A stretch of DNA of 64,000 nucleotides, taken from CAWHPS01 sp963831235 (GTDB lineage Bacteria > Fibrobacterota > OXYB2-FULL-49-7 > JAEUSG01). The notes beneath the pieces are model-generated. The model did not search any database. It saw only the letters and a program-made list of their open reading frames with translations, and was not told the origin of the DNA. The stretch spans positions 62,001 to 126,000 of the forward strand of contig CAWHPS010000027.1 of NCBI GenBank assembly GCA_963831235.1, in the 5' to 3' direction. This document shows positions 9,101 to 17,316 of this stretch, piece by piece (positions within the stretch are counted from its first letter, which is position 1; the number at the start of each line of letters is the position of its first letter). The translations under genes and the position numbers were made by a program.

Positions 9101-9703
9101 ATGAGTAATAAATTAACATCGTGCCCTGTTTGCGATGGGACGTCAATCCATCGGAAAGAGATTGAAGAAAAAATCAGCGTTCCGTTCGGCCCGGAAAAAA
9201 CAGTGAAACAATACATCCACGTATGCAATAATTGCGGCTTCGAAATGGATGATTCGGAAACAAACGACACCATTGTAACGCAAGCCCTTGATGAATCAAG
9301 AAAAGAGGCCGTCGTGAAGATACTGGATGAGTTATCCGCTGAAGGCCACAGCCTTGCCGGCATCGAACGCGCTCTTGGTCTGCCACAGCGAACCATGTCA
9401 CGCTGGAAAAACTCAACTGATCTTTCTTCCGGTGGTTTTTCTCTTTTACAGATAATCAGGACTTATCCCTGGATTATCGATGTCGCGGACATGCGTTATG
9501 AACGATCCTTTGCGGCCCAGATGTTAATTCGTCAGGCGGCAAATGTACTTGGCACCCTGGTTTTGTCGGCCAATATGAATATATCTGCCGGAATAAAATA
9601 TGACGCGCTATCGGAACCGAGCGGTCTATTTTTTAGCGCTGAGCGACCGGTTAGTTCGCCTGGAACGATTGTCGAAACGGAGGTTATCAATGAAGTTGCT
9701 TGA
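9101..9703 (+). CDS. Zinc-finger plus helix-turn-helix protein, MqsA/YgiT-like
   Basis: 200 residues with a good ribosome site (AAGGAAGGGGG) before the ATG. The N-terminal 50 residues carry two CxxC pairs (Cys8/Cys11 and Cys42/Cys45) flanking an ISVPFG strand, as in MqsA/YgiT-type zinc fingers. Residues about 85-110 (SLAGIERALGLPQRTMSRWKN) form a helix-turn-helix. The C-terminal 90 residues are unassigned. MqsA proteins are antitoxin-repressors, but no MqsR-like toxin is adjacent, so this may be a stand-alone regulator. The 3' end overlaps the next gene by 14 bases. Confidence 0.6.
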   Translation: MSNKLTSCPVCDGTSIHRKEIEEKISVPFGPEKTVKQYIHVCNNCGFEMDDSETNDTIVTQALDESRKEAVVKILDELSAEGHSLAGIERALGLPQRTMSRWKNSTDLSSGGFSLLQIIRTYPWIIDVADMRYERSFAAQMLIRQAANVLGTLVLSANMNISAGIKYDALSEPSGLFFSAERPVSSPGTIVETEVINEVA

Positions 9704-10112
9704 TTTTATCGTCTGCGACGATGTCCGTCAGGAAATTGGAGGAAAGGTCACTGTTGTCGGTGTATATGGGGATGGGCTTAATGTACATATTCCGCCAGGC
9801 GATATTGCTGGAAAACCCGTCATAAAACTTGCCTTATTAGCTCGCGTGCTCTTTGAAAAATCCGAAGAAAAGCCGGATTCTTTTTATATTGATTTTAATC
9901 TGAATGGAAAAAGTATCACGCATGTTTCAGGCCAATTAAGTGTTCAGGCTCCCGAGATATCTTTTTTAAACATTATATCCATTTTAAATCAGTTTGCAAT
10001 TCCTGAATCGGGGAAATTGACGTTCAGAATTCAATTTAAACTGAAAGAAAAAATTATATCGGATATAGTGCCGGATTATTTCCTGAATATTTTAATTCAA
10101 AAGGGGGCATAG
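9690..10112 (+). CDS. Small conserved-looking protein coupled to the zinc-finger gene
   Basis: 140 residues from ATG 9690, chosen because GGAGG at about 9679 sits at ideal distance and the start overlaps the upstream stop. It opens MKLLDFIVCDDVRQEIGGKVTVVGVYGDGL, a pattern I associate with a domain of unknown function (DUF6941-like, from memory). Mostly beta-strand, no catalytic motif, no signal peptide or membrane segment. Its tight coupling to the zinc-finger/HTH protein suggests a shared function, perhaps as a partner or ligand-binding subunit. It converges on the 1055-residue gene. Confidence 0.55.
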   Translation: MKLLDFIVCDDVRQEIGGKVTVVGVYGDGLNVHIPPGDIAGKPVIKLALLARVLFEKSEEKPDSFYIDFNLNGKSITHVSGQLSVQAPEISFLNIISILNQFAIPESGKLTFRIQFKLKEKIISDIVPDYFLNILIQKGA

Positions 10113-10172
10113 CTCCAAAACGTCTCTCGCCTCCCCTATATCTGCCTCTTTTGCATTCGAAAAAGTCAACCC

Positions 10173-13100
10173 TCATTTTTTCCTATGTTCATTGTATGTT
10201 GGTCGCAAAAAGTCCTCTCCCCTGCTGCCGTATGTGTTACAAATATAATCTGCATCCTCCGCATAGCCTCCATCATAAAGTTTCTTTACTACTGATTCGA
10301 TATTTTCTTTTTCGAATATCGGTGTTATACGTTCCAGCATGTGGCGAAATATTTTCCCAATCCATTTTAGACTATCCTTATCTTTAATTTCATCCAGATA
10401 TTCTATCAAAAAGTGGGAGTTGAAATTTAAATCCACATGAGATGCGGACAGCATGAGCCATTCAAAATTATTTTCGTCAATTTTATCCAGATAAACTGTA
10501 AGCCGGGCAAGGTCAGATAAAAAACTTGGATAGGCAACATCCTTTAGATTACTTTTAATTTTATCCTTCTCGTTTACGCACCATGCCCAGAACTCGATAA
10601 TTTTAGAGATAAATTTCTTATCTTCCTCTTCTAATTCAGCCTTTTTGAAATAATTATGCTGTGACCAAAAGAATGATACGATTTCATGTAAATCTTCACT
10701 TGTCCACCGCTCAATAAGTTTTCTGAACAGGCTTTTTGGATCCTGCAGGTGTTCATAACCCCTCAAGTAGCCGACCGTTATGTGCTGAACAAAGCTTTGG
10801 CGGCCATGTATGCCGTATTGTTTACTGCTTAAGGCTTTATCGTAATGCCCGCTATCGCGTATAGCCATATAAATATTCTTATAAATACCGACACCAAGTA
10901 TATAACCTGAGAAAAAGGCATACCAATTAGGACTTTTAATATTTGCAACCTCTTTAATTTTATCTAATGCCCATTCTTTATTCATATAATAAAAATTGTT
11001 CAAATGGCGTCCTAAAAAAGTGTAAGCTTCAATAATATCTTTCCCAAGTAATTCATCATATTTGGAAAGATCAACAGCATGTGCTTTTTTACCTTCCTTT
11101 TGCACCAGGCGATTAACATGTAACATGTATAATTGAATTAAGGCTTCGGTGGCTTTGCCGGGTACTGAATTAAGCGCGTTGGTAAGATGATCGACATTCA
11201 GCGCCCCTTCTTCATTGTTTTTCTCCTGTTTTTGTGTACGGTATAAATCAATCCTTTCCAGGATAGTATTTATCACTATTTCCACATCAGGAACATTCTT
11301 TTCCGGCATGGGCCAGGTTTCCTTGAGACCTATTTCAATCGTATCACAAATTGCCGATGCGACCCAATGATGATCCGCCTTCCAATGATCGCTTTGGGCA
11401 AAAACTACTGGTTTGCCAAAATCCGGTTTGTCCAAATATTGCTTGCAAAACTGTAATAATTCACCCCAATCAAAGTCCTTTTTATCTTTCCAGGCCTCAC
11501 CAAAACCATGAATGAGATTTTGCACATACAGGTATTTCACAGGCAGGAATTGAAGCAGAGAACCCATAAAAATATGAGGGGCGACTTTGGTTGCTTGTTG
11601 CAAGGTGGCGCTTAATGATATTTCTGAACTATTCCATGTATCCTTACTCTTGAAATCTTGGAGAAACCGGATCAATTCTGGTATTGGCATTTTAATCATG
11701 TCTTCCAGTGAAAGAGGAGATGGCCCAGTTCCAATCTCTACCATACCAAATTCCTGTTCGGGTTCCTTGAACTCTGTTTGGCCGGAAAGAACCTTTTGTT
11801 CTTCAAAAAGCCCTTTAAAATAATCATCATGCAACATGCCTGAATACCAATGCTGTTTGCGTACTGCCAATTTTTTTGCATTCAACCCTCTTATGCTTTG
11901 AGCAGCATGGCAAATAGCAGAATTAATCTTTTCCTTTTCATCTATTGTCAGGCTTGTAACATTTGTCTTTAACAAGGCATAAAGTTCAACCTCATAATCA
12001 GGTATCACGAATAAATCTGGTTCCTTTTTCAGTAGTTGCCAAAAATATTCTTTAAATTCCTTCCAATATACGCAAGATACATAAACAACCAGTCTTTTAA
12101 AGAAATTGAACTGATAATTCACACTTAAGAATTCCAGGATAATATTTTTTGCTTCTTCCGGTTTGTGCTTGGCTTTAGAAATTAGAATGGCTTTTATTGC
12201 AAAAATCAAAGAACCCACAGCTTCACGAAAATCATCGGCTTTTTCCTTCAATAAAGAGCGATGGAAGATATAAGAATTATCAGAAAAAAGCAATTGGTAT
12301 CGCCTTTCAATATCAGCTTTTTCTACGTCACTTAATACTATATTCGGAAAGTTTGCCTTTACTAAATCATTTAGTGCTATATAAAAGTCGGATTTATTGC
12401 GACATTCATTTATATTTGCGGTAATCGCAACACGCTCTCTCTCCACCACTGAATCTGACGATGTTTTTTTAATTAATTTAAAAAGCTTGATATTAAAATT
12501 AAAGTCATCTAAAATGGCATCATTATTAATACGGGATATTTCAAATTGTAATTCCGTTTCATGATCTTGAATATTTAGGAATACATCTCCCCGATCAACA
12601 AGGAAAAGTTTTTTTAATTTGGCAGCAAGATCAAATACTACGTTTTCGCTGCACAAGGCGCCGATTTTATCAGCGTTTGTTTCCATAGCACGATTTAGCC
12701 AAAAATGATTGGCAAGCGTTTGCGGGTTTTTTCTTACGTCTTTGTAAAAACCCTTTGATATCTCTTTAGGTCGCCACACTACATCAGTTATAACTCTGAT
12801 TATACTTTCCGCAATAACGCGATTACCCAACTCATTAGTTAAAAATTTTGGTAATATTGAGTCTGAGATGTATTGAGAGGTAAGGCTATTGTCAAATTTG
12901 GATGTGAGCCATCCTTTAATCCAATTTCCGCCAATGTCGATATTTTTATCAGATAAATATTTTATTACGGTCACCGTTGGGAGATTAACCAATATCTTTG
13001 TAAAATACCACCATACTCTATAATTATCCAAGGCAAAGTTGCTATTGTTATGTAAAGCGGTGGTATTATAAATAATACTTAATATTTCATTCTGAATATC

Positions 13101-13340
13101 CGTGTCTTTACATTCTTTTGAAATTGATTCAATGTAGTTTAGGACACTCCAGTCCGGAACATTAAAAAAGCCCTTTTGATCGGTCTCTACAGGCAGAGGG
13201 ACTTTCTTGGGCGAAAAATAACCTTTTGCTTTTAGCGGATAAAACCATTTCGGATCTTTTGCATGCAAAAAGAAATAATTTTCTAGAGACTTGTTATTTG
13301 AAATCAACTCAAGCTTATTATTGTCCTGCGGGCTTAACAT
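10173..13340 (-). CDS. Large 1055-residue protein of unknown family, coupled to a SIR2 gene
   Basis: Its ATG follows the sir2 stop with no gap (TAA then ATG, 13343-13338), so translation is almost certainly coupled. By eye the sequence is largely alpha-helical, rich in Lys, Leu, Trp and Phe, without transmembrane segments, Walker motifs or a recognisable nuclease or protease triad. Residues 20-75 have a distinctive DPKWFYPLKAKGYF segment followed by a VPDWSVLNYIE-type helix. The architecture suggests a helical-repeat scaffold or sensor. In one-chain defence-associated sirtuins (DSR1, DSR2) a large helical C-terminal region senses phage protein and unleashes the SIR2 NADase; this protein could play that part in trans. 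That role is inference. Confidence 0.7.
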   Translation of the reverse strand: MLSPQDNNKLELISNNKSLENYFFLHAKDPKWFYPLKAKGYFSPKKVPLPVETDQKGFFNVPDWSVLNYIESISKECKDTDIQNEILSIIYNTTALHNNSNFALDNYRVWWYFTKILVNLPTVTVIKYLSDKNIDIGGNWIKGWLTSKFDNSLTSQYISDSILPKFLTNELGNRVIAESIIRVITDVVWRPKEISKGFYKDVRKNPQTLANHFWLNRAMETNADKIGALCSENVVFDLAAKLKKLFLVDRGDVFLNIQDHETELQFEISRINNDAILDDFNFNIKLFKLIKKTSSDSVVERERVAITANINECRNKSDFYIALNDLVKANFPNIVLSDVEKADIERRYQLLFSDNSYIFHRSLLKEKADDFREAVGSLIFAIKAILISKAKHKPEEAKNIILEFLSVNYQFNFFKRLVVYVSCVYWKEFKEYFWQLLKKEPDLFVIPDYEVELYALLKTNVTSLTIDEKEKINSAICHAAQSIRGLNAKKLAVRKQHWYSGMLHDDYFKGLFEEQKVLSGQTEFKEPEQEFGMVEIGTGPSPLSLEDMIKMPIPELIRFLQDFKSKDTWNSSEISLSATLQQATKVAPHIFMGSLLQFLPVKYLYVQNLIHGFGEAWKDKKDFDWGELLQFCKQYLDKPDFGKPVVFAQSDHWKADHHWVASAICDTIEIGLKETWPMPEKNVPDVEIVINTILERIDLYRTQKQEKNNEEGALNVDHLTNALNSVPGKATEALIQLYMLHVNRLVQKEGKKAHAVDLSKYDELLGKDIIEAYTFLGRHLNNFYYMNKEWALDKIKEVANIKSPNWYAFFSGYILGVGIYKNIYMAIRDSGHYDKALSSKQYGIHGRQSFVQHITVGYLRGYEHLQDPKSLFRKLIERWTSEDLHEIVSFFWSQHNYFKKAELEEEDKKFISKIIEFWAWCVNEKDKIKSNLKDVAYPSFLSDLARLTVYLDKIDENNFEWLMLSASHVDLNFNSHFLIEYLDEIKDKDSLKWIGKIFRHMLERITPIFEKENIESVVKKLYDGGYAEDADYICNTYGSRGEDFLRPTYNEHRKK

Positions 13341-14519
13341 TTACAGCCCACCTTTGTCTAATTCTGCAAGACTTTGTAGGTAGGGCAGGGTTTGATAGGA
13401 TTTTACTGAATCAAGCCAAGAGCCTAAAACGGATATAAGCCTTTTGTAACCAAAATCAAGATAATACGGTTGTACACTAATATTTAATTTCGATAAATAG
13501 CGTTTATACACCGATAATAGATTTATTTCATTCAAAAATAAGGGAATAAGAGCATAGTGTTTTTTATCTTCTTTTTTATTTTCTGTTATTACATATTCTA
13601 GAATTTCAAACTCTTCAAGTCCATAGCCAATAAATACAACGGTATATTCTATAAAGAGGTTTTCTAAAAACTCTCTTAATCCCGACCCCACTTTATAATT
13701 CCTTAAATAATCTTCAGTTGTTAGAATAGCGCTACTGATATCTTCAAGGTTGCCATGTATCTGATAGGGTATTCCTGGTTTAACAAGAGTTTGTTGGTCG
13801 AAGCCTTTATGTATAGATGTTACAACAGTTGGCGATCCTTGAGAAACATTGTTTTTTACATTAAGGGAAATGATTTTATTTTGAAGATTTTGAAGAGATT
13901 CCTTGAGTTTGTTGTCAATATTGCTTGTTATGATAGGACGTTCGAATTCAACAAGTAAGTCATATGGATTAGCTGGTAAAACCTTGTTTGGGTCTTGCTT
14001 GGGATTCAATTCCTTTTCATAAAAGCCAATAGCTTTAGGGTTTGCTTTTGAGAGGATCTCATGAAAGATGGAAAGCTTTGTCTTAGGATCATGAAAATTT
14101 CTTATTATGGTTGCGTATTCAAAATTATTTATCAGCTCAAGCTCCTCATACAGGTAATTTATTGCTTTTTCACCGAGTTCATTCCAAAGGGGAAGGCCAC
14201 ATAATTTTGAAACACCGGCTCCCACAAATAAGGCAATTTTATTGTTCTCTTGAAACAATCGCTTAATGGGTAGCGGCATTACAAGGTCATCAGAAACAAT
14301 GAAGACGTCAAGAAAAGGAGTTAATATGCCCGGTGCAAATGAATTAATCACATTCTCAATATCAGCACGGTCCCTGATGGTTTCTTTAAGAATGTAATAG
14401 GGTGAAGACGTGGGGTAGTTTGAAAAAAGAGCACTTTCTATTTTTTCTTGTACAAGTTGCACAACTTTATTGGATTCAAAAACGAATTTAAGTTCTTTTA
14501 AAAAGACTGATTTGCGCAT
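13341..14519 (-). CDS. SIR2-family protein, putative NAD+-degrading defence effector
   Basis: 392 residues from ATG 14519; a GTG three bases upstream (14522) is possible. The SIR2 signature is complete: GAGVSKLCGLPLWNEL (about 100-115), TSNID (about 198-202), a catalytic-type His in QIHGNL (about 255) and FIGYGLEEFEI (about 297-307). An about 90-residue helical N-terminal extension precedes it. No zinc Cys cluster of deacetylase sirtuins is seen, which fits the NADase-like SIR2 group used in Thoeris, DSR and short-Argonaute systems. The gene starts at the hsdS stop (TAG overlapping the alternative GTG) and is directly followed by the 1055-residue gene, putting both in the restriction operon. 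Confidence 0.8.
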   Translation of the reverse strand: MRKSVFLKELKFVFESNKVVQLVQEKIESALFSNYPTSSPYYILKETIRDRADIENVINSFAPGILTPFLDVFIVSDDLVMPLPIKRLFQENNKIALFVGAGVSKLCGLPLWNELGEKAINYLYEELELINNFEYATIIRNFHDPKTKLSIFHEILSKANPKAIGFYEKELNPKQDPNKVLPANPYDLLVEFERPIITSNIDNKLKESLQNLQNKIISLNVKNNVSQGSPTVVTSIHKGFDQQTLVKPGIPYQIHGNLEDISSAILTTEDYLRNYKVGSGLREFLENLFIEYTVVFIGYGLEEFEILEYVITENKKEDKKHYALIPLFLNEINLLSVYKRYLSKLNISVQPYYLDFGYKRLISVLGSWLDSVKSYQTLPYLQSLAELDKGGL

Positions 14520-14521
14520 CA

Positions 14522-15664
14522 CTAAGCTTCTTCCCGGGTCTCAAACGCCCTCTGCATCAACACCCCAATTAGATTTTCCAAATGCTTTTCGGATTCACTC
14601 TGTCTATCTTTAAGCTTTTCAGCATTGTTTACCGTATCGGTAAATTTCTGTTGTAACGGTGCTGGTGGACATATAAATGCAAGATTGCCGACTTGATTCG
14701 AGTTTAAGTGAGGTTGACCAGCCCTTCTCTTTAAGGGGCCGATCATCCGTCTCCCAAATGAAGAATTAATTAAATGATTGTAAAAAACCGCTTTATGAAA
14801 CGGTAATTCAATTATCAGGTCATAAGCGGCGAATGCACCATCATATTTTATTGGTATAAGCCCACAATCGCCTGCATTGACGCCGCTACGAACAAGGATT
14901 AAATTTCCCGCTTTTAAACGACACTTCTCAATTTTTAACGATTCTTTTTCAGAGATGAATTTTAAACCTTCTTCAACAACTGTACCTTTTTTAATATTTG
15001 TTGCACGTATAAACGGTATTCCTTTTTCAATATATTCCGGTGGTGATCCTGTACCATAACGAATGGAATTAAAAATATCGCTAAACTTTTTCACCTCCCA
15101 CCCCTTCTCATTCCTCACCGGGTCCCCGAACATCTCTAAAAACACCGCCTTCAAGAACTCGTCCGCCAAGCGAATGGCTTCACAGCGCTTTGTGAGCGCG
15201 GCCTCGGCACGGGTAAGCAGGTCAGCGATGCGACGTTGTTCTGGTAGGGGTATGTCAGGCACTTTGATTTTGCTTATATCATTTCTGTTAATTGCGGCAA
15301 AAGTGCTGCCCACGCCTGTTTGTGCCAAAATATTCTCTATTGAACGAAGAAACAATAAAAGAAAATTTGTATTATATTTGTTACTTTTGCAGCGTATTGC
15401 TGCTATACCTCTGCCTATACAACATTTTTGATCTGCAAGATTCGTAGGTCCCACAGGAGCACGCACAGACATTAAGATATCCCCCGCTTCTGCAATCTTT
15501 GTTGGCTCACTGCACCATTTTACAGGTATTGGATATAGACTTCCAAATTCTGCCTTCCCTTGGAAAAAAGGCAACCCCTTTCCATCAGAATTATATGTAC
15601 TTGAAGGTGGTGATTGACCCATTGTTAAATCAGCAACTTCTGACAATAAAAGGGCTTGTTTCAT
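14522..15664 (-). CDS. hsdS: Type I restriction-modification specificity subunit HsdS
   Basis: 380 residues. Two target-recognition domains are separated by the conserved central helix (PLPEQRRIADLLTRAEAALTKRCEAI, about 140-165), and the second copy ends with another helix at the C-terminus. TRD1 opens with EVADLTMGQSPPSSTY and contains GDILMSVRAPVGP; TRD2 has YGTGSPPEY and GNLILVRSGVNAG. It reads DNA sequence for both methylation and cleavage. The start overlaps the hsdM stop (ATGA, 15661-15664). TRDs are highly variable, so the recognition sequence cannot be predicted. Confidence 0.9.
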   Translation of the reverse strand: MKQALLLSEVADLTMGQSPPSSTYNSDGKGLPFFQGKAEFGSLYPIPVKWCSEPTKIAEAGDILMSVRAPVGPTNLADQKCCIGRGIAAIRCKSNKYNTNFLLLFLRSIENILAQTGVGSTFAAINRNDISKIKVPDIPLPEQRRIADLLTRAEAALTKRCEAIRLADEFLKAVFLEMFGDPVRNEKGWEVKKFSDIFNSIRYGTGSPPEYIEKGIPFIRATNIKKGTVVEEGLKFISEKESLKIEKCRLKAGNLILVRSGVNAGDCGLIPIKYDGAFAAYDLIIELPFHKAVFYNHLINSSFGRRMIGPLKRRAGQPHLNSNQVGNLAFICPPAPLQQKFTDTVNNAEKLKDRQSESEKHLENLIGVLMQRAFETREEA

Positions 15665-16287
15665 GATTTTGAAATATCCTTCTGAATACCCTTGACAGCA
15701 GCTGATATTTCTTCTTCAAGGGACAATATTCGCGCAACAATCACTTCCGGCTTCTCGTACTTCACTTCCTCATAATCTACCAGCTTATACCGCGAAATTG
15801 AAAGATCATAGCTATTCTTCCTAATCTCATCCGCTTCCACCCAAAGCCACTTCTCCCCCTTCTTGGGCTCCTTCTTCTTGTCCCTCTTCTTCCATTTCTC
15901 GATGATGTCCGGGATATCGTTCTGGTCAATCTTTGTGCGCTTATCATCCAGTGAATAACCATCCTCCTGCATATCGTAAAACCAAACCTTGTCTGTTTTT
16001 TCACCCTTGGTAAAAATCATTACTGCCGTTGACACACCCGCATAAGGCTTGAAAACACCCGAGGGCATGGAAATTATTCCCTCAAGCCCGCACTGCTCCA
16101 TGATAAGCTTGCGCGTGTCCTTGTGTGCATTGCTGGAGCCGAAAAGCACGCCATCCGGCACGATTACACCGCATTTTCCGCCAGGCACAAGCATGTTTAC
16201 AAAAAGATTAAGAAAAAGAAGCTCTGTCTTGGGTTTGCTTGAGCCGCCGGAAATAGTCAAATCATCCGCAATATCACTCTTGTCCAC
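15661..16287 (-). CDS. hsdM: HsdM methyltransferase, C-terminal portion (separated by a frameshift)
   Basis: Downstream part of a broken hsdM. The first ATG (16287) falls inside the gene: the same frame is open upstream to about 16395 and encodes the catalytic NPPF motif (bases 16297-16308) and the segment before it, which belongs to the N-terminal portion in other HsdM proteins. After that come DKSDIADDL, the GGKCGVIVPDGVLFG strand, and a C-terminal helical region that contacts HsdS. Taken with the portion at 16386-17183 it rebuilds a normal-length N6-adenine methyltransferase subunit of about 505 residues. Overlaps hsdS by four bases. Confidence 0.85.
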   Translation of the reverse strand: MDKSDIADDLTISGGSSKPKTELLFLNLFVNMLVPGGKCGVIVPDGVLFGSSNAHKDTRKLIMEQCGLEGIISMPSGVFKPYAGVSTAVMIFTKGEKTDKVWFYDMQEDGYSLDDKRTKIDQNDIPDIIEKWKKRDKKKEPKKGEKWLWVEADEIRKNSYDLSISRYKLVDYEEVKYEKPEVIVARILSLEEEISAAVKGIQKDISKS

Positions 16288-16385
16288 GTTGCCCTTAAAC
16301 GGCGGATTGGCTAGGATGATTTCATACTTGTTACGGTCGCCGAAGTTTTTCGACAGCGTATCCGCGTAACGGATATTGGGATCGC

Positions 16386-17183
16386 TTATGCCGTGAAGGG
16401 CAGCATGTTCATAAGCGCTATGCGCACCATGGTGGTGTCAAAATCATAGCCATGAAAGGCATTTTCGCGGAGGAACTTCCACTGGTTCTTTTCCACGATC
16501 TTATCCGCGGTAAGATGATGTGGTGCGCCGTCTTCGTCATACTCTATGTTTTCGGGGTCAGTATGGGCTTTAAGAATGTGATTATATGCGCCTATAAGAA
16601 AGCCCGCTGTGCCGGAAGCCGGATCGCAGATGTGGTCGCCGAGCATGGGGTTGACAAGTTCCACCATCATGCGGATGATGTGACGCGGGGTACGGAACTG
16701 GCCGTTCTTGCCGGACTGCGCAATTTCACTGAGAAGATATTCATAGATGTCGCCCTGGATATCAATGCCTTGAGCGAATAGATTGAGCTCGTCCAATATC
16801 TTTACAGCTTCCTGGATAAGTGAAGGTTTAGGGATAAGAAAGACAGCGTCCTTCATGGACTCTGAATAGAAATTCCCCTCGCCCTTCATTTCTTTAATGA
16901 ATGGAAAAACCTCGTCGCGTACATGCTTTAACATGGATTCCGCGTCAAAGTTCATCCAATGCGACCATCGGCATTTTTCTTTACCCTTGAAGATGGAAGA
17001 ATATTTCTGGCCCCTTCTTTCAGCCGATTTTTTCTCGTGGCTGTCCATGTCTTCAAGCCGCTTTATGAAGATGAGATAGGAAATCTGTTCTATAGTGGAC
17101 AGGGGATTGGCCATGCCCCCTGACCAGAAAAGATTCCACAGCTTGTCAATTTTGGCTTTTATTTCAGGATTTGATATGAGCAT
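16386..17183 (-). CDS. hsdM: HsdM methyltransferase, N-terminal portion (frameshifted)
   Basis: 265 residues from ATG 17183, chosen because GGGGAG lies five bases upstream; a further in-frame ATG at 17243 has no such site and overlaps the promoter -10 region. It holds the HsdM N-terminal helical domain (LWNLFWSGGMANPLSTIEQISYLIFIKRL) and the SAM-binding motif DPASGTAGFLIGAYNHI (about 205-221). The frame then ends in MNMLPFTA-stop, where family members read MNMLLHGI. The continuation (LHGISDPNIRYADTLS, then NPPF) is present in another frame starting around 16395, so the gene is broken by a net -1 (or +2) shift within the CTGCCCTTC tract. Confidence 0.85.
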   Translation of the reverse strand: MLISNPEIKAKIDKLWNLFWSGGMANPLSTIEQISYLIFIKRLEDMDSHEKKSAERRGQKYSSIFKGKEKCRWSHWMNFDAESMLKHVRDEVFPFIKEMKGEGNFYSESMKDAVFLIPKPSLIQEAVKILDELNLFAQGIDIQGDIYEYLLSEIAQSGKNGQFRTPRHIIRMMVELVNPMLGDHICDPASGTAGFLIGAYNHILKAHTDPENIEYDEDGAPHHLTADKIVEKNQWKFLRENAFHGYDFDTTMVRIALMNMLPFTA

Positions 17184-17214
17184 TTTTCTCCCCGATAGAG
17201 GTATTGGCATAAAG

Positions 17215-17311
17215 ATATTACCCTTAGTATTAATATAATTCATTAAATATAAAAAAGCAATAGGGGTAATATGTTTACTATATTACCCCTTATAGGCGGA
17301 TTATTACCCCT
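17215..17311. promoter_or_regulatory. Four operator-like repeats (ATATTACCCCT) around an internal operon promoter
   Basis: In the fic-hsdM gap the sequence ATATTACCCCT occurs repeatedly: 17215-17225 (one C fewer), inverted at 17262-17272, 17280-17290, and 17301-17311 (TTATTACCCCT). The second and third form a perfect 11-base palindrome arms pair with a 7-base loop. They surround the candidate promoter at 17232-17260. This is a classic arrangement for a dimeric repressor; the best local candidate is the winged-helix domain at the C-terminus of the adjacent Fic protein (inference). Confidence 0.65.
17232..17260 (-). promoter_or_regulatory. Internal promoter for hsdM-hsdS-sir2-1055 aa gene
   Basis: On the minus strand: TTGCTT (17260-17255), a 17-base spacer, and TATATT (17237-17232), with a start of transcription expected near 17225, inside the first operator copy. 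The match to a housekeeping promoter is good (4/6 and 5/6, ideal spacing). It lies about 50 bases before the hsdM start codon. Confidence 0.6.
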
Positions 17312-17316
17312 ATTTA

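Noticed and set aside
13341..14519. Ordinary protein-deacetylase sirtuin
   Set aside because: No four-cysteine zinc module, and the operon context and N-terminal extension fit NADase-type defence sirtuins better.
17173..17243. hsdM start at 17243
   Set aside because: It overlaps the -10 region of the internal promoter and lacks a ribosome site, while ATG 17183 has GGGGAG at ideal spacing.
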